Of a DNA stretch of 64,000 nucleotides, positions 11,523 to 23,084 are shown piece after piece (the first letter of the stretch is position 1; each line of letters starts with the position of its first letter). The DNA comes from Aegilops tauschii subsp. strangulata (Eukaryota > Streptophyta > Magnoliopsida > Poales > Poaceae): NCBI RefSeq assembly GCF_002575655.3, contig NC_053040.3, positions 353,653,267 to 353,717,266 of the forward strand. Reading direction: 5' to 3'. The notes under the pieces were generated by a model. It ran no database searches and was not told the origin of the DNA. It saw only the letters and a program-made list of their open reading frames with translations. The position numbers were made by a program, and so were the translations under genes.

Positions 11523-14500
11523 ATGGCCCGTGCTGTTGTTCCGTTGAATTTTAATGCGTTCCTTGAGAAAGCAAAGTTGAAAGATGATGGTAGCAATTAC
11601 ACGGACTGGGTCCGTAACTTGAGGATTATCCTCATTGCTGCACAGAAGAATTACGTCCTGGAAGCACCGCTGGGTGCCAGGCCTGCTGCAAGAGCAACAC
11701 CAGAGGTTATGAACGTCTGGCAGAGCAAAGCTGATGACTACTCAATAGTTCAGTGTGTCATGCTTTACGACTTAGAACCGGGTCTTCAACGACGTTTTGA
11801 ACGTCATGGAGCATATGAGATGTTCCAGGAGTTGAAGTTAATATTTCAAGCAAATGCCCGGATCGAGAGATATGAAGTCTCCAATAAGTTCTATAGCTGC
11901 AAGATGGAAGAGAATAGTTCTGTCAGTGAGCATATACTCAAAATGTCTGGGTATAACAATCACTTGATTCAACTGGGAGTTAATCTTCCGGATGATAGCG
12001 TCATTGATAGAATTCTTCAATCACTGCCACCAAGCTACAAGAGCTTCGTGATGAACTATAACATACAAGGGATGAATAAGACAATTCCCGAGCTCTTCGC
12101 AATGCTAAAGGCAGCGGAGGTAGAAATCAAAAAGGAGCATCAAGTGTTGATGGTCAATAAGACCACTAGTTTCAAGAAAAAGGGCAAAGGGAGGAAGAAG
12201 GGGAACTTCAAGAAGAACAGCAAGCAAGTTGTTGTTCAGGAGAAGAAACCCAAATCTGGACCTAAGCCTGAGACTGAGTGCTTCTACTGCAAGCAGACTA
12301 GTCACTGGAAGCGGAACTGCCCCAAGTATTTGGCGGATAAGAAGGATGGCAAGGTGAACAAAGGTATATGTGATATACATGTTATTGATGTGTACCTTAC
12401 CAGAGCTCGCAGTAGCACCTGGGTATTTGATACTGGTTCTGTTGCTAATATTTGCAACTCGAAACAGGGACTACGGATTAAGCGAACCCTGGCCAAGGAT
12501 GAGGTGACGATGCGCGTGGGAAACGGTTCCAAAGTCGATGTGATCGCCGTCGGCACGCTACCTCTACATCTACCTTCGGGATTAATATTAGACCTAAATA
12601 ATTGTTATTTGGTGCCAGCGTTGAGCATGAACATTATATCTGGATCTTGTTTGATGCGAGACGGTTATTCATTTAAATCAGAGAATAATGGTTGTTCTAT
12701 TTATATGAGTAATATCTTTTATGGTCATGCATCCTTGAAGAGTGGTCTATTTTTAATGAATCTCGGTAGTAGTGACACACATATTCATAATGTCGAAGCC
12801 AAAAGATGCAGAGTTGATAATGATAGTGCAACTTATTTGTGGCACTGCCGTTTAGGTCATATCGGCGTAAAGCGCATGAAGAAACTCCATAATGATGGAC
12901 TTTTGGAATCACTTGATTATGAATCACTTGGTACTTGCGAACCGTGTCTCACGGGCAAGATGACTAAAACACCGTTCTCCGGAACTATGGAGAGAGCAAC
13001 TAATTTGTTGGAAATCATACATACAGATGTATGTGGTCCGATGAATATTGAGGCTCGTGGCGGATATCATTATTTTCTCACCTTCATAGATGATTTGAGC
13101 AGATATGGGTATATCTACTTAATGAAACATAAGTCTGAAACATTTGAAAAGTTCAAAGAATTTCAGAGCGAAGTTGAAAATCATCGTAACAAGAAAATAA
13201 AGTTTCTACGATCAGATCGTGGAGGAGAATATTTGAGTTACGAGTTTGGCCTACATTTGAAACAATGCGGAATAGTTTCGCAACTCACGCCACCCGGAAC
13301 ACCACAACGTAATGGTGTGTCCGAACGTCGTAATCGTACTTTACTAGATATGTTGCGATCTATGATGTCTCTTACTGATTTACCGCTATCATTTTGGGGT
13401 TATGCTTTAGAGACGGCTGCATTCACTCTAAATAGGGCACCATCAAAATCCGTTGAGACGACGCCTTATGAACTATGGTTTGACAAGAAACCAAAGTTGT
13501 CGTTTCTTAAAGTTTGGGGTTGCGATGCTTATGTGAAGAAACTTCAACCTGATAAGCTCGAACCTAAATCGGAGAAATGTGTCTTCATAGGATACCCAAA
13601 GGAGACTGTTGGGTACACCTTCTATCACAGATCCGAAGGCAAGACATTCGTTGCTAAGAATGGATCCTTTCTAGAGAAGGAGTTTCTCTCGAAAGAAGTG
13701 AGTGGGAGGAAAGTAGAACTTGATGAGGTAACTGTACCTGCTCCCTTATTGGAAAGTAGATCATCACAGAAACCAGTTTCTGCGACACCTACACCAATTA
13801 GTGAGGAAGTTAATGATAATGATCATGAAACTTCAGATTAAGTTATTACTGAACCTCGTAGGTCAACCAGATTAAGATCCGCACCAGAGTGGTATGGTAA
13901 TCCTGTTCTGGAGGTTATGTTAGTAGACCATGACGAACCTATGAACTATGAAGAAACGATGGTGAGCCCAGATTCCGCAAGATGGCTTGAGGCCATGAAA
14001 TCCGAGATGGGATCCATGTATGAGAACAAAGTATGGACTTTGGTTGACTTGCCCGATGATCGGCAAGCCATTGAAAATAAATGGATCTTCAAGAAGAAGA
14101 CTGACGCTGACGGTAATGTTACTGTCTATAAAGCTCGACTTGTTGCGAAAGGTTTTCGACAAGTTCAAGGAATTGACTACGATGAGACCTTCTCACCCGT
14201 AGTGATGCTCAAGTCTGTCCGAATCATGTTAGCAATTGCAGCATTTTATGATTATGTAATTTGGCAAATGGATGTCAAAACTGCATTCCTAAATGGATTT
14301 CTGGAAGAAGAGTTGTATATGATGCAACCGGAAGGTTTTGTCGATCCAAAGGGAGCTAACAAAGTGTGCAAGCTCCAGCGATCCATTTATGGACTGGTGC
14401 AAGCCTCTCGGAGTTGGAATAAACGCTTTGATAGTGTGATCAAAGCATTTGGTTTTATACAGACTTTTGGAGAAGCCTGTATTTACAAGAAAGTGAGTGG

Positions 14501-15510
14501 GAGCTCAGTAGCATTTCTGATATTATATGTGGATGACATATTGCTAATTGGAAATGATATAGAATTTCTGGATAGCATAAAGGGATACTTGAATAAGAGT
14601 TTTTCAATGAAAGACCTCGGTGAAGCTGCATATATATTGGGCATCAAGATCTATAGAGATAGATCAAGACGCTTAATTGGACTTTCACAAAGCACATACC
14701 TTGACAAAGTTTTGAAGAAGTTCAAAATGGATCAAGCAAAGAAAGGGTTCTTGCCTGTATTACAAGGTGTGAGATTGAGTAAGACTCAATGCCCGACCAC
14801 TGCAGAAGATAGAGAGAAGATGAAAGATGTTCCCTATGCTTCAGCCATAGGCTCTATCATGTATGCAATGCTGTGTACCAGACCTGATGTGTGCCTTGCT
14901 ATAAGTTTAGCAGGGAGGTACCAAAGTAATCCAGGAGTGGATCACTGGACAGCGGTCAAGAACATCCTGAAATAGTTGAAAAGGACTAAGGATATGTTTC
15001 TCGTTTATGGAGGTGACAAAGAGCTCATCGTAAATGGTTACGTTGATGCAAGCTTTGACACCTGATCCGGACGATTCTAAATCGCAAACCGGATACGTGT
15101 TTACATTGAACGGTGGAGCTGTCAGTTGGTGCAGTTCTAAGCAAAGTGTCGTGGCGGGATCTACGTGTGAAGCGGAGTACATAGCTGCTTCGGAAGCAGC
15201 AAATGAAGGAGTCTGGATGAAGGAGTTCATATCCAATCTAGGTGTCATACCTAGTGCATCGGGACCAATGAAAATCTTTTGTGACAATACTGGTGCAATT
15301 GCCTTAGCAAAGGAATCCAGATTTCACAAGAGAACCAAGCACATCAAAAGACGCTTCAATTCCATCCGGGATTTAGTCCAGGTGGGAGACATAGAAATTT
15401 GCAAGATACATACAGATCTGAATGTTGCAGACCCATTGACTAAGCCTCTTCCACGAGCAAAACATGATCAGCACCAAGACTCCATGGGTGTAAGAATCAT
15501 TACTGTGTAA
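11523..15510 (+). pseudogene. Inner Copia gag-pol polyprotein (two nonsense codons, one frameshift)
   Basis: ATG 11523 starts Gag. The CCHC knuckle CFYCKQTSHWKRNC begins at about residue 253, protease DTGS at about residue 303, and the integrase core (HTDVCGPM, SDRGGEY, NGVSERRN) near residue 500. TAA at 13839-13841 (CAA to TAA against the outer copy) ends the first frame. Reverse transcriptase follows in the same frame with YVDD at 14526-14537. TAG at 14973-14975 (TAC in the outer copy) and a 1-bp insertion near 15060 break RNase H, which continues to the natural stop at 15510. Confidence 0.93.
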
Positions 15511-17276
15511 TCTAGATTATTGACTCTAGTGCAAGTGGGAGACTGAAGGAAATATGCCCTAGAGGCAATAATAAAGTTATTATTTATTTCCTTATATCAT
15601 GATAAATGTTTATTATTCATGCTAGAATTGTATTAACCGGAAACATAATACATGTGTGAATACATAGACAAACAGAGTGTCACTAGTATGCCTCTACTTG
15701 ACTAGCTCGTTGATCAAAGATGGTTATGTTTCCTAGCCATAGACATGAGTTGTCATTTGATTAATGGGATCACATCATTAGGAGAATGATGTGATTGACT
15801 TGACCCATTTCGTTAGCTTAGCACTCGATTGTTTAGTATGTTGCTATTGCTTTCTTCATGACTTATATGTGTTCCTATGACTATGAGATTATGCAACTCC
15901 CGTTTACCGGAGGAACACTTTGTGTGCTACCAAACGTCACAACGTAACTGGGTGATTATAAAGGTGCTCTACAGGTGTCTCCAAAGGTACTTGTTGGGTT
16001 GGCGTATTTCGAGATTAGGATTTGTCACTCCGATTGTCGGAGAGGTATCTCTGGGCCCACTCAGTAATACACATCACTATAAGCCTTGCAAGCATTGTAA
16101 CTAACGAGTTAGTTGCGGGATGATGTATTACGGAACGAGTAAAGAGACTTGCCGGTAACGAGATTAAACTAGGTATCGAGATACCGACGATCGAATCTCG
16201 GGCAAGTAACATACCGATGACAAAGGGAACAACGTATGTTGTTATGCAGTCTGACCGATAAAGATCTTCGTAGAATATGTGGGAGCCAATATGAGCATCC
16301 AGGTTCCGCTATTGGTTATTGACCGGAGAGGTGTCTCGGTCATGTCTACATAGTTCTCGAACCCGTAGGGTCCGCACGCTTAACGTTACGATGACAGTTA
16401 TATTATGAGTTTACATGTTTTGATGTACCGAAGGTTGTTCGAAGTCCCGGATGTGATCCCGGACATGACGAGGAGTCTCGAAATGGTCGAGACATAAAGA
16501 TTGATATATTGGAAGCCTATGTTTGGATATCGGAAGTGTTCCGGGTGAAATCGGGATTTTTCCGGAGTACCGGGAGGTTACCGGAACCCCCCGGTAACTT
16601 AATGGGCCTTAGTGGGCCTAGGTGGAAGAGAGGAGAGGAGGCCAGGGCAGGGCCGCACGCCCCTCCCCCCCAGTCCGAATAGGACAAGGAGAGGGGAGCG
16701 GCGCCCCCCTTCCTTCCTCCCCTCCACCTTTTCCCCCTCTCTCTCCAAGTCCAACATGGAAAAGGGGGGAGTCCTACTCCCGGTAGGAGTAGGACTCCTC
16801 CTGGCGCGCCTCTCCCCTTGGCCGGCCGAACCCCTCCTTGCTCCTTTATATACGGGGGTAGGGGGCACCTCTAGACACACAATTGATCAACGATCTCTTA
16901 GCCGTGTGCGGTGCCCCCCTCCACCATATTACACCTCGATAATATCGTAGCGGTGCTTAGGCGAAGCCCTGCATCGGTAGAACATCATCATTGTCACCAC
17001 GCCGTCGTGCTGACGAAACTCTCCCTCAACACTCGGCTGGATCGGAGTTCGAGGGACGTCATCGAGCTGAACGTGTGCTGAACTCGGAGGTGACGTACGT
17101 TCGGTACTTGATCGGTCGGATCGTGAAGACGTACGACTACATCAACCGCATTGTGTTAACGCTTCCGCTTTCGGTCTACGAGGGTACATGGACAACACTC
17201 TCCCCTCTCGTTGCTATGCATCACCATGATCTTGCGTGTGCGTAGAATTTTTTTGAAATTACTACGTTCACCAACA
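15511..17276 (+). repeat. Polypurine tract and 3' LTR of inner Copia element
   Basis: The purine-rich AAGTGGGAGAC directly precedes the LTR start at 15544. The LTR runs 15544-17276 (1733 bp) and ends CCAACA, followed by TSD GCTGT. Confidence 0.93.
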
Positions 17277-17281
17277 GCTGT

Positions 17282-17916
17282 GTACCAGACCTGATGTAAA
17301 CCTTGCCGTAAGTTTGGTAGGAAGGTACCAAAGTAATCCCGGCATGGAACACTGGACAGCGGTCAAGAATATCCTGAAGTACCTGAAGAGGACTAAGGAT
17401 ATGTTTCTCGTTTATGGAGGTGACGAAGAGCTCGTCGTAAAGGGTTACGTCGATGCTAGCTTCGACACAGATCTGGATGACTCTAAGTCACAAACCGGAT
17501 ACGTGTATATTTTGAATGGTGGGGCAGTAAGTTGGTGCAGTTGCAAGCAAAGCATTGTGGCGGGATCTACATGTGAAGCGGAATACATGGCGGCCTCAGA
17601 GACAGCACAAGAAGCAATCTGGGTGAAGGAGTTCATTACCGACCTAGGAGTTATTCCCAATGCGTCGGGCCCGATGACTCTCTTCTGTGACAACACTGGA
17701 GCTATTTCCCTTGCCAAGGAGCCCAGGTTTCACAGGAAGACCAGGCATATCAAGCGTCGCTTCAACTCCATTCGTGAAAATGTTCAAAATGGAGACATAG
17801 ATATTTGTAAAGTACATACGGACCTGAATGTAGCAGATCCATTGACTAAACCTCTCCCTAGAGCAAAACATGATCAACACCAGAACTCTATGGGCGTTCG
17901 ATTCATCACAATGTAA
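17282..17916 (+). pseudogene. Outer Copia pol, 3' part: end of reverse transcriptase and RNase H
   Basis: The frame of 5725-8548 resumes here after the nested element, with a codon split across the junction. RNase H motifs are seen: [41 protein letters not shown], and the family end [15 protein letters not shown]. It stops naturally at 17916. A purine tract CAAGTGGGAGAC (about 17937-17948) follows. Confidence 0.92.
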
Positions 17917-17948
17917 CTAGATTATTGACTCTAGTGCAAGTGGGAGAC

Positions 17949-18276
17949 TGTTGGAAATATGCCCTAGAGGCAATAATAAAATGGTTATTATTATATTTCC
18001 TTGTTCATGATAATTGTCTATTGTTCATGCTATAATTGTGTTATCCGGAAATCGTAATACATGTGTGAATGCATAGACCACAACATGTCCCTAGTGAGCC
18101 TCTAGTTGACTAGCTCGTTGATCAACAGATAGTCATGGTTTCCTGACTATGGACATTGGATGTCATTGATAACGGGATCACATCATTAGGAGAATGATGT
18201 GATGGACAAGACCCAATCCTAAGCATAGCACAAGATCGTGTAGTTCGTTTGCTAGAGCTTTTCCAAATGTCAAGTA
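17949..18276 (+). repeat. Truncated 3' LTR of outer Copia element
   Basis: It matches the first 328 bp of the 5' LTR (2217 onward) almost exactly up to AAATGTCAAGTA, then switches abruptly to exon sequence. The remaining ~1.38 kb of LTR and the 3' target duplication are missing, so a deletion followed insertion. Confidence 0.93.
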
Positions 18277-19265
18277 AACCTAGATACTGGGAGTCTGTCC
18301 ATTGAAAAGTTAATTAGTGATTACGATCTTCATTATCGAGATCTACTCATCATAAACCTAGATATTGGGAGTCTGTCCATTGAGATAGATCTGAGACTCA
18401 GTGATTCTCGATGAGGTCGCAGGCCCCTTCCCAAACCATCACTAGGTAAGTGCACCAACTTCCATCCTGTTTTATCAACTACATTTATCAGCATACTTTG
18501 GTGCTCCTACCTCTGTCCACTAAATGAATGTCATACTTACAGTCAAAGTTATTTTCAGAACATTTTATGCAATTCTATTGATTATCATCCCAACTTGATC
18601 ACATGCATTGAATTTAACCATTCCTTTTAAACTTTAATAGCGAGTTCATTTGTTTAAACAAATTCGTTTGAAAATGAGTTATTTTTGTCCATGCAGCTCT
18701 TGATTTTCTAAATGATTCGGAGAGGGAGTACATTGGGAAAACAGTGTTTGGTCGAGGCGTAAACCTCTCATACAGACAATTTGGACACATGATATACTGT
18801 GTGTTTGAGTCTGACGACTTCCCCACAATACCCTTTGTTCAGCGTCTAAACGTCACCAATGTCATAAATGGCCGTCTGGTTAGTCATTGAATATTTGTTT
18901 TCATCCACTGCCATGGTTTTGTTTGCTATTTTTGATGTTTTATGTCCTTGTACATTGATTTTATCTAGTAATATCGGTACAATCTGCAGAGAATCCCGTC
19001 TGCCGTTGTGAGGCTTCTAAAGATGAACCTAGGATATCAACCTCAAAACGGTGGAATCAGCCTAACAGAGGTGTATGATGCAATAGACATGAGCACAACG
19101 TACTCCATACGAACCGACGGCGGAATGGAGGTGACCGGTTTTTCAGATTTTGCCCGGGAAGCTCAGCTAAGGGTTGGTTCAATTGTCCTTGTCACAATTG
19201 AAAAGCGGTGGCCAACTTTGGTAAACATGAAGCTAGTGCGGATGATAATCAACGACCTTTCCTGA
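18277..19265 (+). pseudogene. B3-like gene, 3' exons (nonsense-mutated, 5' part cut off)
   Basis: Three exons can be read. 18277-18445 carries a 26-residue in-frame duplication (NLDTGSLSIE then NLDIGSLSIE) and ends at a strong donor AG|GTAAGT. 18697-18878 encodes YIGKTVFGRGVNLSYRQFG and more. 18990-19265 starts RIPSAVVRLL and ends TGA. Phases agree across both introns. A TGA at 18412-18414 (CGA then TGA) breaks exon one. The last exon has the shape of a plant B3 DNA-binding domain (RIPSAVV near the start, then GFSDFAREAQLRVGS like the GW..F...L..GD core), so a transcription-factor-like role is inferred, not proven. It lies just after the truncated LTR. Confidence 0.6.
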
Positions 19266-19440
19266 TAGAGCGTTGCCGGTGGCTATACTTCCTATATCAC
19301 AGTTCAGTAATTTATGTCTGCTTTTGGAACAGGCTGTACACACCAGTTTTGTTATTTAGTCATGTCATGGTATGTAACTGAGCATATAATTATGTCCAAG
19401 AGGATGGTGGTGAAAATTCCTGGTCAAAGAAGGTGAAACA

Positions 19441-21127
19441 TGATACGTCTCCAACATATCTATAATTTATGAAGTATTCATGCTATTATATTATCCTTCT
19501 AGGATGTTTTATATGCATTTATATGCTATTTTATATGATTTTTGGGACTAAGCTATTAACCTAGAGCCCAGTGCCAGTTTCTGTTTTTTCCTTGTTTTTT
19601 AGTTTTACAAAAAAGGAATACTAAACGGAGTCCAATTGACGTGCCAATTTTTGATGATTTTTTATGGACCAAAAGAAGCCTCCGGAGCAAAAGAGTTGGG
19701 CCAGAAGAGTCCCGAGCTGTCCACGAGGGTGGAGGGCGCGCCCACCCCCCTTGGCGTGGGCCCCTGCCTCGTGGACGGCTTGGAGACCCCCTGACGTGAA
19801 ACCTACGCCAAAAATTCCTATAAATACAGAAACCTCCAGAAAATAGAATAGATCGGGAGTTCCCCTGCCGCAAGCCTCTGTAGCCACCAAAAACCAATCG
19901 GGTCCCTGTTCCGGCACCCTGCCAGAGGGGGGATCCCTCACCGGTGGCCATCTTCATCATCCCGGCGCTCTCCATGACGAGGAGGGAGTAGCTCACCCTC
20001 GGGGCTGAGGGTATGTACCAGTAGCTATGTGTTTGATCTCTCTCTCTCGTGTTCTTGATTTGGCACGATCTTGATGTATCGCGAGCTTTGCTATTATAGT
20101 TTGATCTTATGATGTTTCTCCCCCTCTATTCTCTTGTAATAGATTGACTTTTCCCTTTGGAGTTATCTTATCGAATTGAGTCTTTAAGGATTTGAGAACA
20201 CTTGATGTATGTCTTGCATGTGCTTATCTGTGGTGACAATGGGATATTCACGTGATCTACTTGATGTATGTTTCGGTGATCAACTTGCGGGTTCAGTGAC
20301 CTTGTGAACTTATGCATAGGGGTTGGCACACGTTTTTGTCTTGACTCTCCGGTAGAAACTTTGGGGCACTCTTTGAAGTTCTTTGTGTTGGTTGAATAGA
20401 TGAATCTAAGATTGTGTGATGTATATCGTATAATCAAACCCGCGGATACTTGAGGTGACATTGGAATATCTAGGTGACATTAGGGTTTTGGTTGATTTGT
20501 GTCTTAAGGTGTTATTCTAGTACGAACTCTATCATAGATCGAACGGAAAGAATAGCTTCGTGTTATTTTACTACGGACTCTTGAATAGATCGATTAGAAA
20601 GAATAACTTTGAGGTGGTTTCGTACCCTACAATAATCTCTTCGTTTGTTCTCCGCTATTAGTGACTTTGGAGTGACTCTTTGTTGCATGTTGAGGGATAG
20701 TTATATGATCCAATTATGTTATTATTGTTGAGAGAACTTGCACTAGTGAAAGTGTGAACCTTAGGCCTTGTTTCCTAGCATTGCAATACCATTTACGCTC
20801 ACTTTTATCATTAGTTACCTTGCTGTTTTTATAATTTCAGATTACAAAAACCTATATCTACCATCCATATTGCACTTGTATCACCATCTCTTCGCCGAAC
20901 TAGTGCACCTATACAATTTACCAGTGTATTGGGTGTGTTGGGGACACAAGAGACTCTTTGTTATTTGGTTGCAGGGTTGTTTGAGAGAGACCATCTTCAT
21001 CCTACACCTCCCACGGATTGATAAACCTTAGGTCATCCACTTGAGGGAAATTTGCTACTGTCCTACAAACCTCTGCACTTGGAGGCCCAACAACGTCTAC
21101 AAGGAGAAGGTTGCATAGTAGACATCA
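19441..21127 (+). repeat. 5' LTR of Gypsy-type element
   Basis: 1687 bp, TGATACGTCTCC to GTAGACATCA. A TATA-like CCTATAAATACAG sits near 19820. The matching 3' LTR is split into 29396-29582 and 36523-38026. Confidence 0.93.
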
Positions 21128-21137
21128 AGCTCTTTTC

Positions 21138-21155
21138 TGGCGCCGTTGCCGGGGA
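21138..21155 (+). other. tRNA-Asp primer-binding site
   Basis: TGGCGCCGTTGCCGGGGA is the exact complement of the 3' end of plant tRNA-Asp including CCA. It starts 10 bases after the LTR end, as in many plant Gypsy elements. Confidence 0.9.
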
Positions 21156-21249
21156 GGTGAGTGCTTGAAGGTATATCTTTAGATCTTGCAATCGAATCTT
21201 TTAGTTACTTGTTTTATCACTACTTTAGTCTATAAAAGAAAATTTAAAA

Positions 21250-23084
21250 ATGGAATTGAGTTTGCCTCATACGCTTCATCTTTTTAATATCTTTCGTGAG
21301 AATGATGGAAAGGAAAATTGTGCTCAAGTGCTAGAAGAAGAAGTCTCTAAAATGATTGGAACTAAATCTTTGAATGATGAGCATGATTGCAATGTTGTTA
21401 GTATGAACTCTTTGAATATCCATAGTACTAAGGATGATTGCACTAGTCATGATGAAAATGTCTCTTATAAGCATGTCGATTTTTGTGGAGTGCATAGAGT
21501 TAGCAAGTACACACAAAATAGGGAAGATATATTTTGCAAGAGGCATAAGTATTTAGAAACTAAATGGTCAAAAGAAAGGCTAGATGTTAGTGCTGAAAAT
21601 TTAAAATATCTTCACCATACTTGTGAACTTTGCATTGAACATGGTCATTTAAATCTCAAATGCAAATTGTTTCATGATCGAATCGTGTCCAAAAATTGTG
21701 ATGACTTGATTTCTCTTGCACATCATAATGAACTTAGTTTGCTTTTGGGTTATGAAGAAATGAAACGTATAACTAAGCATATTCCAGAATATAACCTTGA
21801 GAAATTCCTCGATATTGATCTAGAAGAAATTTTTATGTATTGTGCGGTGAATTGCATTGAAAATCCTTATATTGCCAATTACATAAAGAAAACAAAACAA
21901 GTAGAGGATGAAGAGAATACTAATGAAAGCGAAGAGGCTTCCCAATATCCTCCTATTATTTCTTATGATGAATCAGGTAACGAGGAGGAGCCTTCTATTC
22001 AACCCATCTCATTAATAAGGAGCTCAAAAGAGAGGGTTAAACCCACACATGATGAGAAGAAGAAAAAGAAAATACGGAGAAGCAAAGGTAGAAAGGTATC
22101 CCTCCCAAATGATGTTGCTCCTATTACTCATTGTGATGATGATAATTGCTATACTATTGGTGCTATCCATACTATTAATGGTGAGAGTGATAATGCTTAT
22201 GATATGAAAAGGCCCAAGCTTGGGGATGCTATGTTTGATGAGAATGACATGTTTGAGAATATATTTGCTGCAATTAATGTTTGTCCCAAGCTTGGGGATG
22301 CTATGTTTAATGAAGATGATATTTTTAGCCTCCCAAGTTTTGATATGCAAATTTGTTATGATGATAGCATGCCTCCTACTTATGATGACTATATTGATGA
22401 AAGTGGGTTTGGAAGATTGTAAACTTTAGGAAGTAATGATCCACTATTTTGGAGGGTGTTGAATCTTATAATATTTATGAAAGTGGATTTGGAGAGGTCA
22501 TGACTTTATTTAGTGATGAATCCACTATTTCGGAAGAGGTTTCAATTGATTATGATGAGAACAAAGTTGCTACTTATGATGATTATTGTGATGACACTTA
22601 TGCTATAAAAACTAGTGATGATTATATTTATAAAAATTGTCATGATTATGATTACCCTTTTTCTGAACATTACTCCTTTAATGTGGAAACAATTTATAGT
22701 ATTCGAGTTTCTTATGATACTCCCATTATTCCGAATAAGAAGAATTTTGCTTGTGTGGAGAGTAATAAATTTTCTATGCTTGTAGATCATGAAAATAATG
22801 CTTTAGGTGCTGTTTATATTTTTGAATTCATTCATGATGCTTCTGAAAATTATTATGAGGGAGGAATATATACTTGTAGAAATTGCAATAATATCAAGTT
22901 TCATCTCTATGTGTTAAAAGTTTTAAAGTTATGCTTGTTTTGCCTTCCTATGCTAGTTGATTATTTTTCCCATAAGTTGTTTGCTCACAAAATCCCTATG
23001 CATAGGAAGTGGGTTAGACTTAAATGTGCTATTCATATTCTTCATGATGCTCTCTTTGTGTTTCAATTCTTATCTTTTATGTGA
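21250..23084 (+). pseudogene. Unknown ORF of the non-autonomous Gypsy element (one stop, one frameshift)
   Basis: ATG 21250 opens 390 codons. TAA at 22420-22422 and a 1-bp insertion near 22452 separate it from a second open stretch to TGA at 23084, which reads as the same protein's C-terminal half (about 600 residues in all). Features: an acidic, Asp/Tyr-rich composition; a basic patch (EKKKKKIRRSKGRK) near residue 275; two copies of PKLGDAMF-[D/N]E[N/D]D near residues 320 and 345; a C-terminal hydrophobic stretch near 22920-22980. There is no zinc knuckle or enzymatic motif. It is not a recognisable Gag. Such ORFs are typical of non-autonomous Triticeae Gypsy elements; the function is unknown. 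Confidence 0.7.

Larger units (their letters stand above)
8549..17276 (+). mobile_element. Inner Angela-type Copia LTR retrotransposon, structurally complete
   Basis: 8728 bp, bounded by TGAAGG at 8549 and CCAACA at 17276, with a perfect TSD GCTGT (8544-8548 and 17277-17281) inside the outer element's reverse transcriptase. The two LTRs are 1731 and 1733 bp; over the first ~750 bp I count about 15 differences, mostly C/T transitions, giving roughly 2% divergence and a fairly recent insertion. The LTR starts TGAAGG rather than TGTTGG, a subfamily trait. gag-pol has two stops and a frameshift, so the copy is not autonomous. Confidence 0.95.
2217..18276 (+). mobile_element. Outer Angela/WIS/BARE-type Copia LTR retrotransposon, 3' truncated, nested host
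   Basis: The element starts TGTTGGAAATATGCCC at 2217 and holds a 1712-bp 5' LTR, an initiator-Met primer site, a damaged gag-pol, a purine tract and a 3' LTR of only 328 bp (17949-18276). Without the nested element at 8549-17276 and its extra TSD it would be about 7.3 kb. Five bases before it (GCGGC) should be the target duplication, but the 3' partner is lost with the LTR. The insertion point is inside the first exon of the B3-like gene. Family assignment rests on recognising the LTR start and protein motifs. Confidence 0.92.
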
